Of a stretch of DNA of 64,000 bases, positions 17,007 through 25,209 are shown piece after piece. The DNA is taken from NCBI GenBank assembly GCA_018606805.1, contig JAGYWI010000016.1, positions 1 to 64,000 on the forward strand. Direction: 5' to 3'. The stretch is from Candidatus Magnetomicrobium cryptolimnococcus (GTDB taxonomy: Bacteria > Nitrospirota > Thermodesulfovibrionia > Thermodesulfovibrionales > Magnetobacteriaceae). The notes beneath the pieces were generated by a model. The model made no database searches and was not told the origin of the DNA. It worked only from the letters and a program-made list of their open reading frames with translations. The translations under genes were made by a program, and so were the position numbers. Positions within the stretch are counted from its first letter, which is position 1. Each line of letters starts with the position of its first letter.

Positions 17007-18977
17007 TTAATCATCAATAGAATTAATGGCATTTATTATATCTTCCACAGAGTATGGTTTTTGTACAATTGCCTTATATATAATAGGGCAATTATTATCA
17101 TTTATAATATTTTTTGTATAACCGCTTGCTATTATAATTTGAACTAATGGGTCTATTTTATTAAGATATTTGATTGTATCTATACCATTCATGCCATTTT
17201 GTATTGTCAAATCGAGTATGACAATATCGAAAGGATTATTTAAACGCAGGGCTTCATTATATAGTTGTATGGTTTCATTGCCTTCACTTGTGGTGGTTAT
17301 GTCATATCCGTGGGATTTCATAAGTTCGCCGATACTGTCACGTATGTCGTCATCGTCATCCATAAAGAGTATTTTGGGGGTGATTTTGGTATTTTGTGTG
17401 TGTTGTTTTACCTTTGGCTGGTCATTGGGTAGGGGTTGTAGTGCTGGCAGGTAGATATAAAACGTGGTGCCTTCGCCAGGCTTTGATTCAGCGCTTAGGT
17501 GGCCGTCGTGTTTTTGTACAATTGAGTATGATGTAGCAAGGCCTAAGCCTGTCCCTTCCTTTTTAGTTGTAAAAAAAGGTGTAAACAGGTTATTAAGGCA
17601 TTCTTCATCCATTCCTATACCATTGTCTTTTATTGAGATTTTTAAATATTTACCTGGGCTTAGAGGAATGGTGTTATTATCGTTAATGATAAAATTTTCA
17701 GCATTTATAATTACTATGCCATTTTCGCCTATAGCTACTTTAGCATTTAATAAAATGTTATTTATTACTTGATTAATATAGTTGGCATCTATGTTACACA
17801 TCCACATGTTGTCTGGTGTACTGATTGTGTATTGAACGGTTGAGCCACCAAGTATAAAGTCTGTTGTTGTTTTTAGTAAAGAGTTCATATCTGTTGGTGC
17901 CTTTTTTAAAGCCATACCTTCTTTAGATAGTGTGAGCAAATGTTTTGATAGCTCTTTGGCATCTTGTATAACTGCCAATGCCTCGTTTAAACGTTCAATG
18001 GCAACGTAGGCATCTTTAAGTATGTATAGACGTGCAAGTGATATTTTCCCAATAAAAGCGGTTAGTATGTTATTTATATCATGAGCAATGCCACCGGATA
18101 GAAGGCCAATGGCTTCATATTTTTGGATTTTCATCATGTGTTTTTCCAGTTTTTGGCGTTCTTCTTCCTTTTTATGCAAGGTATTAACCATATCGTTAAA
18201 TGCCTGAGATACTTTACCTATTTCATCAGATGTTTTAATTGGTAGTTTATTGACAGTGCCTTTTTCAGCAAATACCCTTAGTTGTTCACGTAAGGTTGTC
18301 AGTGGTTCTGTGATTTGTTTTATCGAAAAATATATTACTATAATTGCCAATAGGATAAAGATTATAAATAAAATGAGGTTTTTGTGCATCAGTTCCTTTT
18401 TGCCTATTTGCAGGGCACACGTTGAAATTGTAATGCGTGCAAAACCGAGTAAGGTTTTTTTGTCGGCATCCACCGTAGCTGATGGTGTTAATTTGTCATC
18501 AATGGCAAATATATTTATATTATATATTGGTGCAAGTAGTTCTATAAAGCCGTCTTCTTTTTTAACTACGATTGGATTGATTTCATTAATTATGCTTTTA
18601 TCTATTGTTATTTGTTCACTGTTTGCACTATTGTGGTGAATGTACCCATTTCTTTGTTTTTTGTTAGTTTGCAGGAGTTTTCCAGTTTTATCAAATACAT
18701 CCACAGAGATTACATCTTTTTCCTGCATAATACTTTGTGCTGCATTTTCTAATAATATCTTATTTTCGGAAAACAGTCCTATTCGTGAATTGTATGCAAG
18801 GAGTCTTATGAGTGTATGGCCGTTTCTTATTAATTCACCCTCTATCTGCTCATTTCCAATTTCTATTGAATTATATGTAAATAGGGTGAACATTAAGAAT
18901 ATACACATAATGGATATTGTTAAGACCTTTACATGAAAATAATTTTGAAAACACTTTTGAATTTTGAGCATTTTCAA
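17007..18977 (-). CDS. Hybrid sensor histidine kinase with C-terminal receiver
   Basis: A 656-residue membrane kinase. Helix 1 is at about 18-36, an extracytoplasmic sensor region runs to about 198, helix 2 is at 200-219, then HAMP, the phospho-acceptor H299 in GGIAHDINN, the N box NNILLNAKVA, the G boxes DNGIGMD and GTGLGLA, and a receiver (ILFMDDDDD ... VILDLTIQNG) from about 535. It begins eight bases after the stop of a periplasmic substrate-binding protein gene on the same strand, so that protein probably presents a ligand to the sensor region. Input unknown. Confidence 0.92.
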   Translation of the reverse strand: MKMLKIQKCFQNYFHVKVLTISIMCIFLMFTLFTYNSIEIGNEQIEGELIRNGHTLIRLLAYNSRIGLFSENKILLENAAQSIMQEKDVISVDVFDKTGKLLQTNKKQRNGYIHHNSANSEQITIDKSIINEINPIVVKKEDGFIELLAPIYNINIFAIDDKLTPSATVDADKKTLLGFARITISTCALQIGKKELMHKNLILFIIFILLAIIVIYFSIKQITEPLTTLREQLRVFAEKGTVNKLPIKTSDEIGKVSQAFNDMVNTLHKKEEERQKLEKHMMKIQKYEAIGLLSGGIAHDINNILTAFIGKISLARLYILKDAYVAIERLNEALAVIQDAKELSKHLLTLSKEGMALKKAPTDMNSLLKTTTDFILGGSTVQYTISTPDNMWMCNIDANYINQVINNILLNAKVAIGENGIVIINAENFIINDNNTIPLSPGKYLKISIKDNGIGMDEECLNNLFTPFFTTKKEGTGLGLATSYSIVQKHDGHLSAESKPGEGTTFYIYLPALQPLPNDQPKVKQHTQNTKITPKILFMDDDDDIRDSIGELMKSHGYDITTTSEGNETIQLYNEALRLNNPFDIVILDLTIQNGMNGIDTIKYLNKIDPLVQIIIASGYTKNIINDNNCPIIYKAIVQKPYSVEDIINAINSIDD

Positions 18978-18985
18978 TCTTCAAA

Positions 18986-19912
18986 TTATTGGAGATTAGC
19001 AAGATGGAATTTTACAGTTTGCACATTTTTATATTTTTCATTAAGTGTTAACTGCATATTCATAACAACTGCTTGATTTATAGAGATTTTAGCAGTCATT
19101 GCCTCTTGTTCTTTTATTAAAACAGGTTTATTTTGGTTTTTAAAAAGTAATGTAGCCATTTGTCCTGTTTGTTTTCCCATATCGTATGGGTCTATATTTA
19201 GTGAAATAGAGGCGCCTAGTTGCGTTTGATTTTCAGAAAACGTTAATATTGGTATATTATTTTCCATGGAAAACAGTATTAGATATTCGGTGGTCTCCGG
19301 TGTGACTATTTTTGTATTTGGTAGTATCCATAGGGCATCTATTTTGTTTTTAATGTCTGTTAAAATAGCTGGTATGCTTTGTGGTTTATCTACAAGGCGC
19401 TCGTTTAGGGCTACGCCGTGTTTTTGAGTTGCATTTTTAATGCTTGGGAGGATTTCTCTTTCTTCGTCAGAGGTGTATAAAACGCCTATTGTTTTAACTT
19501 GTGGTAAAACATCAAGGAATACTGTTAGTTGTTTGTTTGCTGGTATGTGCATGCTTATTCCACTTATGTTATTCTTATTTTCTACTATACTATAAGGGTG
19601 TAGTACCATTGTGTACAATATTGGTATATCTTTAATATTGGAAACTTCTTTAAGGGCTTTTTCGCCTACTGCTACTATCAGTTCTGGTCTTGCCTCGTAT
19701 ATTTTCCTTGTGGTGTAAATATCTAATATATCAATAGAAAGTACTTCTTTTATTGTACAGGCACATGTCTTTTGAAATCCTGCGATAGCTTTCTCGTATG
19801 GTTCATATGATTTACCTTCGACTATAACTACATCATTTGCAAATATTATGTTTGTGTACGTTAGTAGTGTTAGAAGAGATATTATAAATATTTTATGAAG
19901 TTTTTTTTTCAT
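18986..19912 (-). CDS. ABC-type substrate-binding protein (ABC_sub_bind family), orphan
   Basis: A 308-residue exported protein with an N-terminal signal peptide (KIFIISLLTLLTYTNIIFA). The fold is the periplasmic binding type of pfam04392, with landmark stretches LIVAVGEKALKEV, IPILYTMVLHP, KTIGVLYTSDEE and DALWILPNTKIV. No ABC permease or ATPase gene is near. The pairing with a membrane kinase downstream and a divergent TonB receptor suggests a sensory rather than transport role. Confidence 0.88.
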   Translation of the reverse strand: MKKKLHKIFIISLLTLLTYTNIIFANDVVIVEGKSYEPYEKAIAGFQKTCACTIKEVLSIDILDIYTTRKIYEARPELIVAVGEKALKEVSNIKDIPILYTMVLHPYSIVENKNNISGISMHIPANKQLTVFLDVLPQVKTIGVLYTSDEEREILPSIKNATQKHGVALNERLVDKPQSIPAILTDIKNKIDALWILPNTKIVTPETTEYLILFSMENNIPILTFSENQTQLGASISLNIDPYDMGKQTGQMATLLFKNQNKPVLIKEQEAMTAKISINQAVVMNMQLTLNEKYKNVQTVKFHLANLQ

Positions 19913-20036
19913 AATCTACTTACACCTTCATCGTTATAAAAAAAGATTTCAATTCCCTACTTCTAATAATATCTTATCATAAATAAATATTTTTTATCTA
20001 TAAAAAAAATTTTACTAAATCCTTACACAAAATTTA

Positions 20037-20065
20037 TTGAAAAGTCCACAGGAATTTCGTATAAT
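20037..20065 (+). promoter_or_regulatory. Strong sigma-70-like promoter for the TonB receptor
   Basis: TTGAAA (20037-20042), 17-base spacer, TATAAT (20060-20065), ending 24 bases before the ATG at 20090. The intergenic region also has to drive the divergent binding-protein gene. Confidence 0.65.
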
Positions 20066-20089
20066 ACATTAAAAATATTTAATCTAAAG

Positions 20090-21961
20090 ATGGTAAGTCA
20101 TTTAAAAATATACATATTTTGTTTTATACTTTTTAGTCTTTTGGCTGAAACAGGGAAGGCATTTGCCGACGATGATGAGGAGAAGGTGCTATCTATGATG
20201 TTTGGAGAAGATGCCTTAGTTGTAACTCCTACGAGATATTTAAAGCCGCTTTCGCAGGTACCGGAAAATATTGTGGTTGTAACTGCTAAGGAAATAGAGG
20301 AGATGAATGCCCATACGCTTGCTGAGGTGTTAAATATGGTTACCGGTTTGCAAGTAGATGTAAGGCTTGTTTATGGTAATTATTCGTCTGTGAAGGTACA
20401 AGGGGCTGATTTTAGGCATGTGAAGGTGGCTATTGATGGTGTTACGATAAATGACCTTGGTAACAATTTTGCAAGGATTGGCGATATACCTGTCCAGTAT
20501 ATTGAGCGGATAGAGATAATAAAAGGGCCAGCTTCATCGGCGTGGGGTTCTGCCTTAAGTGGTGTTATTAATGTTATAACTAAGTCTGTTGATTATTCGG
20601 TGAAGGCTGGTGGTATGCTTTCGGTGTCGTACGGGGAGCAAGATTCCGGTGATTACAGGGGTGAGGCCTCTGGTAAGGTAGGAAATGTGGGCTATTATTT
20701 GTATGGTGGAAAACTGACAAGTGGTGGGTTTTACCGAAATACAAAACTTGATGCCAGAAATTTTTTTGCAAAGGCAGAGGTAGACATATCTGATAGGACT
20801 AATTTAATGTTGGAATTAGGACTGGTTGATACAAAGCGTGGGGCAGGGCATGATGAAAGTTATGATATTTATATAAATAATGATTATAGAAATGTTTTAT
20901 CAAAACTGACTCTTAAGTCATCAATACGTAAAGATATTGATCTTAATTTAAGTATACGGTACCTCAGACAAGACCAAGACGATACGTATGCCATGGGGGA
21001 TGACAGTAATTTATTAAATCAAACGGATATGATTGATAAGGGATATGGCACTACTGGTACTTTGGCTTGGAAGGGGGAGGGGCATACGTTGGTTGTAGGT
21101 GGTGAGTTTGATGATATGGAGCTTGAATCGGGAGTCTTGAGCAGTGGTAAGGAAAAACTTGAAAAATGGGCTCTTTTTACTAATGACTCTATTGTCTTTG
21201 GCAGGTTTTCAGTATCCCCAGGCTTTAGATACGACCATACAAGTACTAATGGGACATTTTATAGTCCGAGTATTGGTCTTACGTATATGATTGCCAAGGA
21301 TTATAATGTAAAATTATTTGTTACAAGGGGATTTACAATTCCCTCTTTGATTGATACCTATGGTGTTGGTGTTTATTATCTTCCAAATCCCGACCTTGAA
21401 GTGGAAAAGGCATGGTCCTATCAGGTTGGTCTTGAAACTAAGACATTAAAATATGTCTGGGTTGGTTTATATTTCTTTAGACATGATGTTACTGATTCTG
21501 TTTGGTCTACGTATGTTCCTGAACAGGGCAAGTATTATACTTCTAATAACTATGATTTACGCTATCAAGGTTTTGAAGTAGAGTTTCAGACTACCCCTAT
21601 CTATAATTTTTTGTTAAAGGGCGGTTATGCCTTTGTTGATGCAAAAAATCTTTCCACAGGTACTGATGTAAGTGGTATTGGCCATCATTCCTGTAATGTA
21701 AATCTTGAATATAAGAAAAATAGATTTACCTCTGTTTTAAATGCACATTATATTAAATGGAGAGATATTTATGAAATATACAATCCTTCAAGTAGCATGA
21801 TTTTTAATATTAATTCCAATATAAGACTTATTAAGAAAGGCAGGTTTGTAATGAACACCTTTTTTTCGGTTCATAATCTGTTTAACAGTGCACAATATTA
21901 CAGTGAAACTTATAAAAATGAGGATAGGTGGGTAGAAGGTGGTATAAAGATATTTTATTAA
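20090..21961 (+). CDS. TonB-dependent outer-membrane receptor
   Basis: A 623-residue receptor. A signal peptide (IYIFCFILFSLLAETGKAFA) is followed by a TonB-box-like VVTPTR, the plug domain (about 40-165, with VPENIVVVTAKEIEEMNAHTL and IERIEIIKGPASSAWGSALSGVINVIT) and a beta barrel ending in an aromatic-rich C-terminus with terminal FY. It takes up a metal chelate, vitamin or similar compound using TonB energy. It is divergent from the binding-protein/kinase pair, which may regulate it. Its last four bases overlap the 3' end of a convergent HicB gene. Substrate unknown. Confidence 0.93.
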   Translation: MVSHLKIYIFCFILFSLLAETGKAFADDDEEKVLSMMFGEDALVVTPTRYLKPLSQVPENIVVVTAKEIEEMNAHTLAEVLNMVTGLQVDVRLVYGNYSSVKVQGADFRHVKVAIDGVTINDLGNNFARIGDIPVQYIERIEIIKGPASSAWGSALSGVINVITKSVDYSVKAGGMLSVSYGEQDSGDYRGEASGKVGNVGYYLYGGKLTSGGFYRNTKLDARNFFAKAEVDISDRTNLMLELGLVDTKRGAGHDESYDIYINNDYRNVLSKLTLKSSIRKDIDLNLSIRYLRQDQDDTYAMGDDSNLLNQTDMIDKGYGTTGTLAWKGEGHTLVVGGEFDDMELESGVLSSGKEKLEKWALFTNDSIVFGRFSVSPGFRYDHTSTNGTFYSPSIGLTYMIAKDYNVKLFVTRGFTIPSLIDTYGVGVYYLPNPDLEVEKAWSYQVGLETKTLKYVWVGLYFFRHDVTDSVWSTYVPEQGKYYTSNNYDLRYQGFEVEFQTTPIYNFLLKGGYAFVDAKNLSTGTDVSGIGHHSCNVNLEYKKNRFTSVLNAHYIKWRDIYEIYNPSSSMIFNINSNIRLIKKGRFVMNTFFSVHNLFNSAQYYSETYKNEDRWVEGGIKIFY

Positions 21962-22323
21962 TCTTTAGATACTGAAATCCCAAGATTTTTAGATAATAAA
22001 TATATACAAAGTTGGTTTAAGCTTACACCTTCAGCCTTAGCCTTCTCGACCAGTTGCTTATGTAGGGATTTGGGTGTCCTTATATAAACCGTTCCACTAT
22101 ATTTGTTGTCTTTATTAATATTAAACTCAATAGGAGATGGCTCTGGAATTTTTGTGCCTTCCTTACGGGCTGTTTCAATCCATAATTCTTTTACAATGTT
22201 TATTTCTCTAATAGCATTTTCTTGTGTTTTACCGAAAGCAGAAGTTCCAGGCAAGTCCGGTATTATGGCTATAAAGCCATCATCTTGTATGCTATAAAAT
22301 AGCTTAATAGGGTAGTATGTCAT
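21958..22323 (-). CDS. HicB-like antitoxin, orphan
   Basis: A 121-residue protein with the two HicB parts: the partial RNase H-like fold (QDDGFIAIIPDLPGTSAFGKTQENAI) and a C-terminal ribbon-helix-helix-type DNA-binding end (VYIRTPKSLHKQLVEKAKAEGVSLNQ). No hicA lies beside it in either direction, so it may be a solitary regulator or what is left of a pair. Confidence 0.82.
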   Translation of the reverse strand: MTYYPIKLFYSIQDDGFIAIIPDLPGTSAFGKTQENAIREINIVKELWIETARKEGTKIPEPSPIEFNINKDNKYSGTVYIRTPKSLHKQLVEKAKAEGVSLNQLCIYLLSKNLGISVSKD

Positions 22324-22410
22324 TTAAATAAGTTTGCAAAAATACAATATTCACTCCACGAAGAACACCGCATCGAAACACAGGTCTATCACTCCACATC
22401 TATTATGTAG

Positions 22411-22442
22411 GGGCGAACCTATGTGTTCGCCCTTATTTTTTT
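22411..22442 (+). terminator. Hairpin with T tract
   Basis: GGGCGAAC (22411-22418) pairs with GTTCGCCC (22425-22432), followed by a T-rich tract. It lies between two minus-strand genes within a repeat-like stretch (GTAGGGGCGAACC); the hairpin would fold from either strand. Confidence 0.5.
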
Positions 22443-22485
22443 GTATACTTAAACTTATTCGTTTTTATAGTAAGGAATATTTTTT

Positions 22486-23769
22486 CTAAATACCGTACAT
22501 AATATCCTGTCTAATTAAATCTTCAAGTACTTTTCCATAAAAAAGTTTTCTACAATCTATTTTTGAATTATTTGATTTTGATATAGACATTGCCTTACAC
22601 CCTCCATAGCATAACGGTAGATATTTACAACTTTTACACTCTGCGTTATATTTCCAATTTCTTAATTGGAAATCATGGGAATGGGTTTTTATTCCTTCAA
22701 ATACATTTCCAATACTGTAATCCTTTAGTAGGGGACATTTATATATAGTTCCTTCTGGTGAAATAAAGAAAAAATTATCTAACTCTACTCCACAAAAACT
22801 TGGGGCTATAATTGGATGAGTTTTAATTGTTCGTTTAAGCAATTCATCTCTTAGTTCAACAGTAGGTTTGTATAACCATTCCTCATCAGTAGTTTTACAA
22901 CCATAGCCACAGCCTTGATCAAGTCTTGGAAAAAAGTTGTAATCCACTATTTTTTGGGCTATTCCTTTATCATACAGAATATCAAAATATTCTGTTGAAT
23001 AACTTAACATATAATCTTCTTTTGCAAAAGTGCTGTTTATTACTATTTCCATTAATTCATGTTTACATATATAAGCAATATTATCTATAACAATATTAAA
23101 ACTACCGGCCTTGTTTTTAAAAAATCGCACCTGATCGTGCAAAAGTCCATCAACCGATATTACTGCTTTTTTAATACCTGCCTTTACAAGCTTTTCGACG
23201 TTATGTGGTGTTAAAAGCGTACCATTTGTTTGTATAGACATTACGAAATCAACATCTTTGGATATATCCTGTATCTTTTGGGCAAGCGTTATTAGGGCTT
23301 TAATGTTAATTAGAGGTTCACCGCCGTAAAAAATTATGCGAACAGTATTACAGTTATTAATAATACTGGAACGTATAAAGTTAATTATGCCTTTGATGGA
23401 GTTTTCACTTATATGATTTAGGTTGTCTTTTATTGTAAAGAAGCAGTGGGGACAGCTCAAGTTACATTTTTCTGTTAGGGAAATTGCTATTAGGGCTTCT
23501 TTATTTTCTATCTTCATGTTATCAACAAGATCAATTACTGATTGTCTTTCATTTTCTATGTCTTCGACTAAAAATCCCATTTCGACAAGCAATTCTTTTT
23601 CATCATTTTCAAAAAATGCTTCTATTTTATTGTCTTTATTATCATCTTGCGCATCAATCTTATCAATGTGTATAACGTTTCCATTTTTTAATGAATACAG
23701 ATATATCCCTTCATCATTTTGAGCGCTGAGCTTAATGGTATATGACGATAATTTTAGTATATTACACAT
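22486..23769 (-). CDS. Radical SAM/SPASM peptide-maturase-like enzyme
   Basis: A 427-residue radical SAM protein. Residues 1-95 form an N-terminal domain with EMGFLVED before the core, as in RiPP maturases with a leader-binding region. The SAM cluster motif is CNLSCPHC (C102, C106, C109), followed by IIFYGGEPL and MSIQTNGTLL. The C-terminal SPASM domain (about 330-415) has the full Cys set for auxiliary clusters, including CKSCKYLPLCYGGC and a final IDCRK. The shape resembles the geopeptide-type maturases. Upstream on the same strand is a 29-codon gene for a Cys-rich peptide. The ATG has no clear Shine-Dalgarno. The modification made is unknown; thioether or other Cys-linked chemistry is an inference. 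Confidence 0.88.
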   Translation of the reverse strand: MCNILKLSSYTIKLSAQNDEGIYLYSLKNGNVIHIDKIDAQDDNKDNKIEAFFENDEKELLVEMGFLVEDIENERQSVIDLVDNMKIENKEALIAISLTEKCNLSCPHCFFTIKDNLNHISENSIKGIINFIRSSIINNCNTVRIIFYGGEPLINIKALITLAQKIQDISKDVDFVMSIQTNGTLLTPHNVEKLVKAGIKKAVISVDGLLHDQVRFFKNKAGSFNIVIDNIAYICKHELMEIVINSTFAKEDYMLSYSTEYFDILYDKGIAQKIVDYNFFPRLDQGCGYGCKTTDEEWLYKPTVELRDELLKRTIKTHPIIAPSFCGVELDNFFFISPEGTIYKCPLLKDYSIGNVFEGIKTHSHDFQLRNWKYNAECKSCKYLPLCYGGCKAMSISKSNNSKIDCRKLFYGKVLEDLIRQDIMYGI

Positions 23770-23839
23770 AAATTCATATGTTTTTAAAAATAACTAAGAT
23801 TATTTAAAGCTATCCTCATTTAAGATGACCATAATACTT

Positions 23840-23926
23840 TACTTCCCCTCTTGCTAAACATAAATCCTTACTTGGTTCTTAAAATGACAATACTTAAAAT
23901 AAGCACTGCTTAGTAGAAGGGAAGTA
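23840..23926. promoter_or_regulatory. Imperfect inverted repeat between peptide and maturase genes
   Basis: TACTTCCCCTCTTGCTAA (23840-23857) pairs with TTAGTAGAAGGGAAGTA (23910-23926) with few mismatches. A transcript from the peptide gene into the maturase gene would fold here, so it may adjust the ratio of peptide to enzyme. A tiny palindrome TAAGCA-C-TGCTTA overlaps its right arm. Confidence 0.45.
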
Positions 23927-23945
23927 AATATTAAACTCTCTGCGT

Positions 23946-23951
23946 ATTATA
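23946..23951 (-). promoter_or_regulatory. Possible -10 box of the maturase gene
   Basis: On the minus strand TATAAT is preceded by TTTAGC about 16 bases upstream, a weak -35 match. It would give the maturase its own promoter in addition to read-through from the peptide gene. Confidence 0.35.
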
Positions 23952-23996
23952 CAAAAAACATTCTCGTGCTAAACTAATGCCAAAATTTGTTTTCAA

Positions 23997-24086
23997 TTAA
24001 GCGTACTGATATATGGGACCAACTTTACAGCATGAACATGTTGGTTTTAATCCAGCAGTTTTTCTAACAATTGTAATTCTCTTCAT
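23997..24086 (-). CDS. Cys-rich 29-residue peptide, candidate RiPP precursor
   Basis: A 30-codon frame including stop that is too short for usual gene callers. It starts MKRITIVRK, continues TAGLKP, has the core TCSCCKVGP (Cys 17, 19 and 20) and ends IYQYA. An ideal Shine-Dalgarno GGAGG lies five bases before the ATG, the best in its neighbourhood. The basic leader-like half followed by a small Cys/Gly/Pro core, and its place just upstream of a radical SAM/SPASM gene on the same strand, suggest a ribosomally made and modified peptide. No transporter or protease gene is adjacent. No homology can be claimed from sequence reading alone. Confidence 0.68.
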   Translation of the reverse strand: MKRITIVRKTAGLKPTCSCCKVGPIYQYA

Positions 24087-24116
24087 CAACGCCTCCAAAC
24101 ATTAGTTATATTTCAA

Positions 24117-24129
24117 GGAACAATGTCCC
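24117..24129. promoter_or_regulatory. Palindromic operator-like site upstream of the peptide gene
   Basis: GGAACAATGTCCC is a palindrome with one mismatch centred about 37 bases ahead of the peptide ATG. It overlaps the expected promoter zone and could bind a dimeric regulator. The remaining sequence to 24408 is AT-rich without a recognisable gene. Confidence 0.35.
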
Positions 24130-24408
24130 ACTTTTAATCATAAAGAGCCTCTAAAATGAAAAACAGCCTTATTTATAAAACCATAGATACGATATTTTTT
24201 TCAAGTTTAAAATTCCTGTAAAATTAAAAATATTTAATGTTAAACCTATAAGTCATTAATTTTATTAAATAATATATTTTAAATACATTACTTCTATTTT
24301 GGTTTAGTGCATTGGGGTATATGTGTTAGTGGTATTTCTGTAAAGATATGGGATAAAAATGATAGCTACTGCAAAATGGTGTTATGTTTGATTGAAAACT
24401 AATGTATA

Positions 24409-25044
24409 TTAAAAATTATCAGTTGCTTCCGATGGGTGTTTATTATCAAGTAGCATATTTATAGCTTTAGATATTTCTGTATAGCCCCAGCCTACGTCTT
24501 CGGCAGCCCCGAGTATTTCATCAACCTTGATAAGGACTCCGTCTGTTAGATTTTTAGTGTCTCCTTCGGCTATTTTTTTAAGAGACTCCTCATCTATTGT
24601 TTTAAACAAATTGTAAATATAGGTTATATTGTGTTTTGAAAAGGCATGTAAAGATTTTAGTGCCTCAAGTATGCTACCTATGTTTTGTTTGATTTCATTG
24701 TCAAGGATAATTTCCGACCAACTGTCAAGTCGTTCGAGTCTTTTTAAATAGGATTCCCACACTACGTGGTCCCAATTGCCATTATTTTTTTTTATAAATT
24801 TAACGCTATTTATGACAACGTCAGATATGGCACTATTTACTTCATTCATATGATTTAAAGAGACATAAAGAACCTTTAGTGATTCAAGTAAAAGCCCAAG
24901 ATACCTTTTCTCGCTATTTGATATGTAGCCAGTTCTTTGCTGTATCTCCTTCAAAAAAATCAACCACTCTACATGTTCCCATTGGCCAGATTTACTACGT
25001 ATAAACTCCGCTGCCATTTCGGAAAGAGCATCAAATTTACCCAT
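24409..25044 (-). CDS. Hypothetical protein with internal duplication
   Basis: Not recognised. The 211-residue product is mostly helical and soluble. Residues about 9-65 and 74-135 are diverged copies of one unit: a helix, then SGQWEHVEWLIFLKEI or NGNWDHVVWESYLKRL, and later LLLESLKVLY or SILEALKSLH. The C-terminal 60 residues differ and are acidic. It lies between the candidate peptide system and a kinase on the other strand; no functional link is shown. Confidence 0.6.
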   Translation of the reverse strand: MGKFDALSEMAAEFIRSKSGQWEHVEWLIFLKEIQQRTGYISNSEKRYLGLLLESLKVLYVSLNHMNEVNSAISDVVINSVKFIKKNNGNWDHVVWESYLKRLERLDSWSEIILDNEIKQNIGSILEALKSLHAFSKHNITYIYNLFKTIDEESLKKIAEGDTKNLTDGVLIKVDEILGAAEDVGWGYTEISKAINMLLDNKHPSEATDNF

Positions 25045-25209
25045 CTCCCACGCCTTTGAAATTCCCTTCTTTATTGTTTTTTATTTAAAAATGAAGTTTA
25101 TATTATCATATACCTTATTTATATGTCAAAGGTAAAACCTTTGAATATTTATTTTTCTTATTATTGTTACTCCCCATTATACCAAAGTAGGTTATAATAG
25201 TTTAGTATT

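Noticed and set aside
23880-23925. Minus-strand frames of 10-13 codons downstream of the peptide gene as extra precursors
   Set aside because: They lack cysteines and good Shine-Dalgarno sites and fall in the proposed stem structure.
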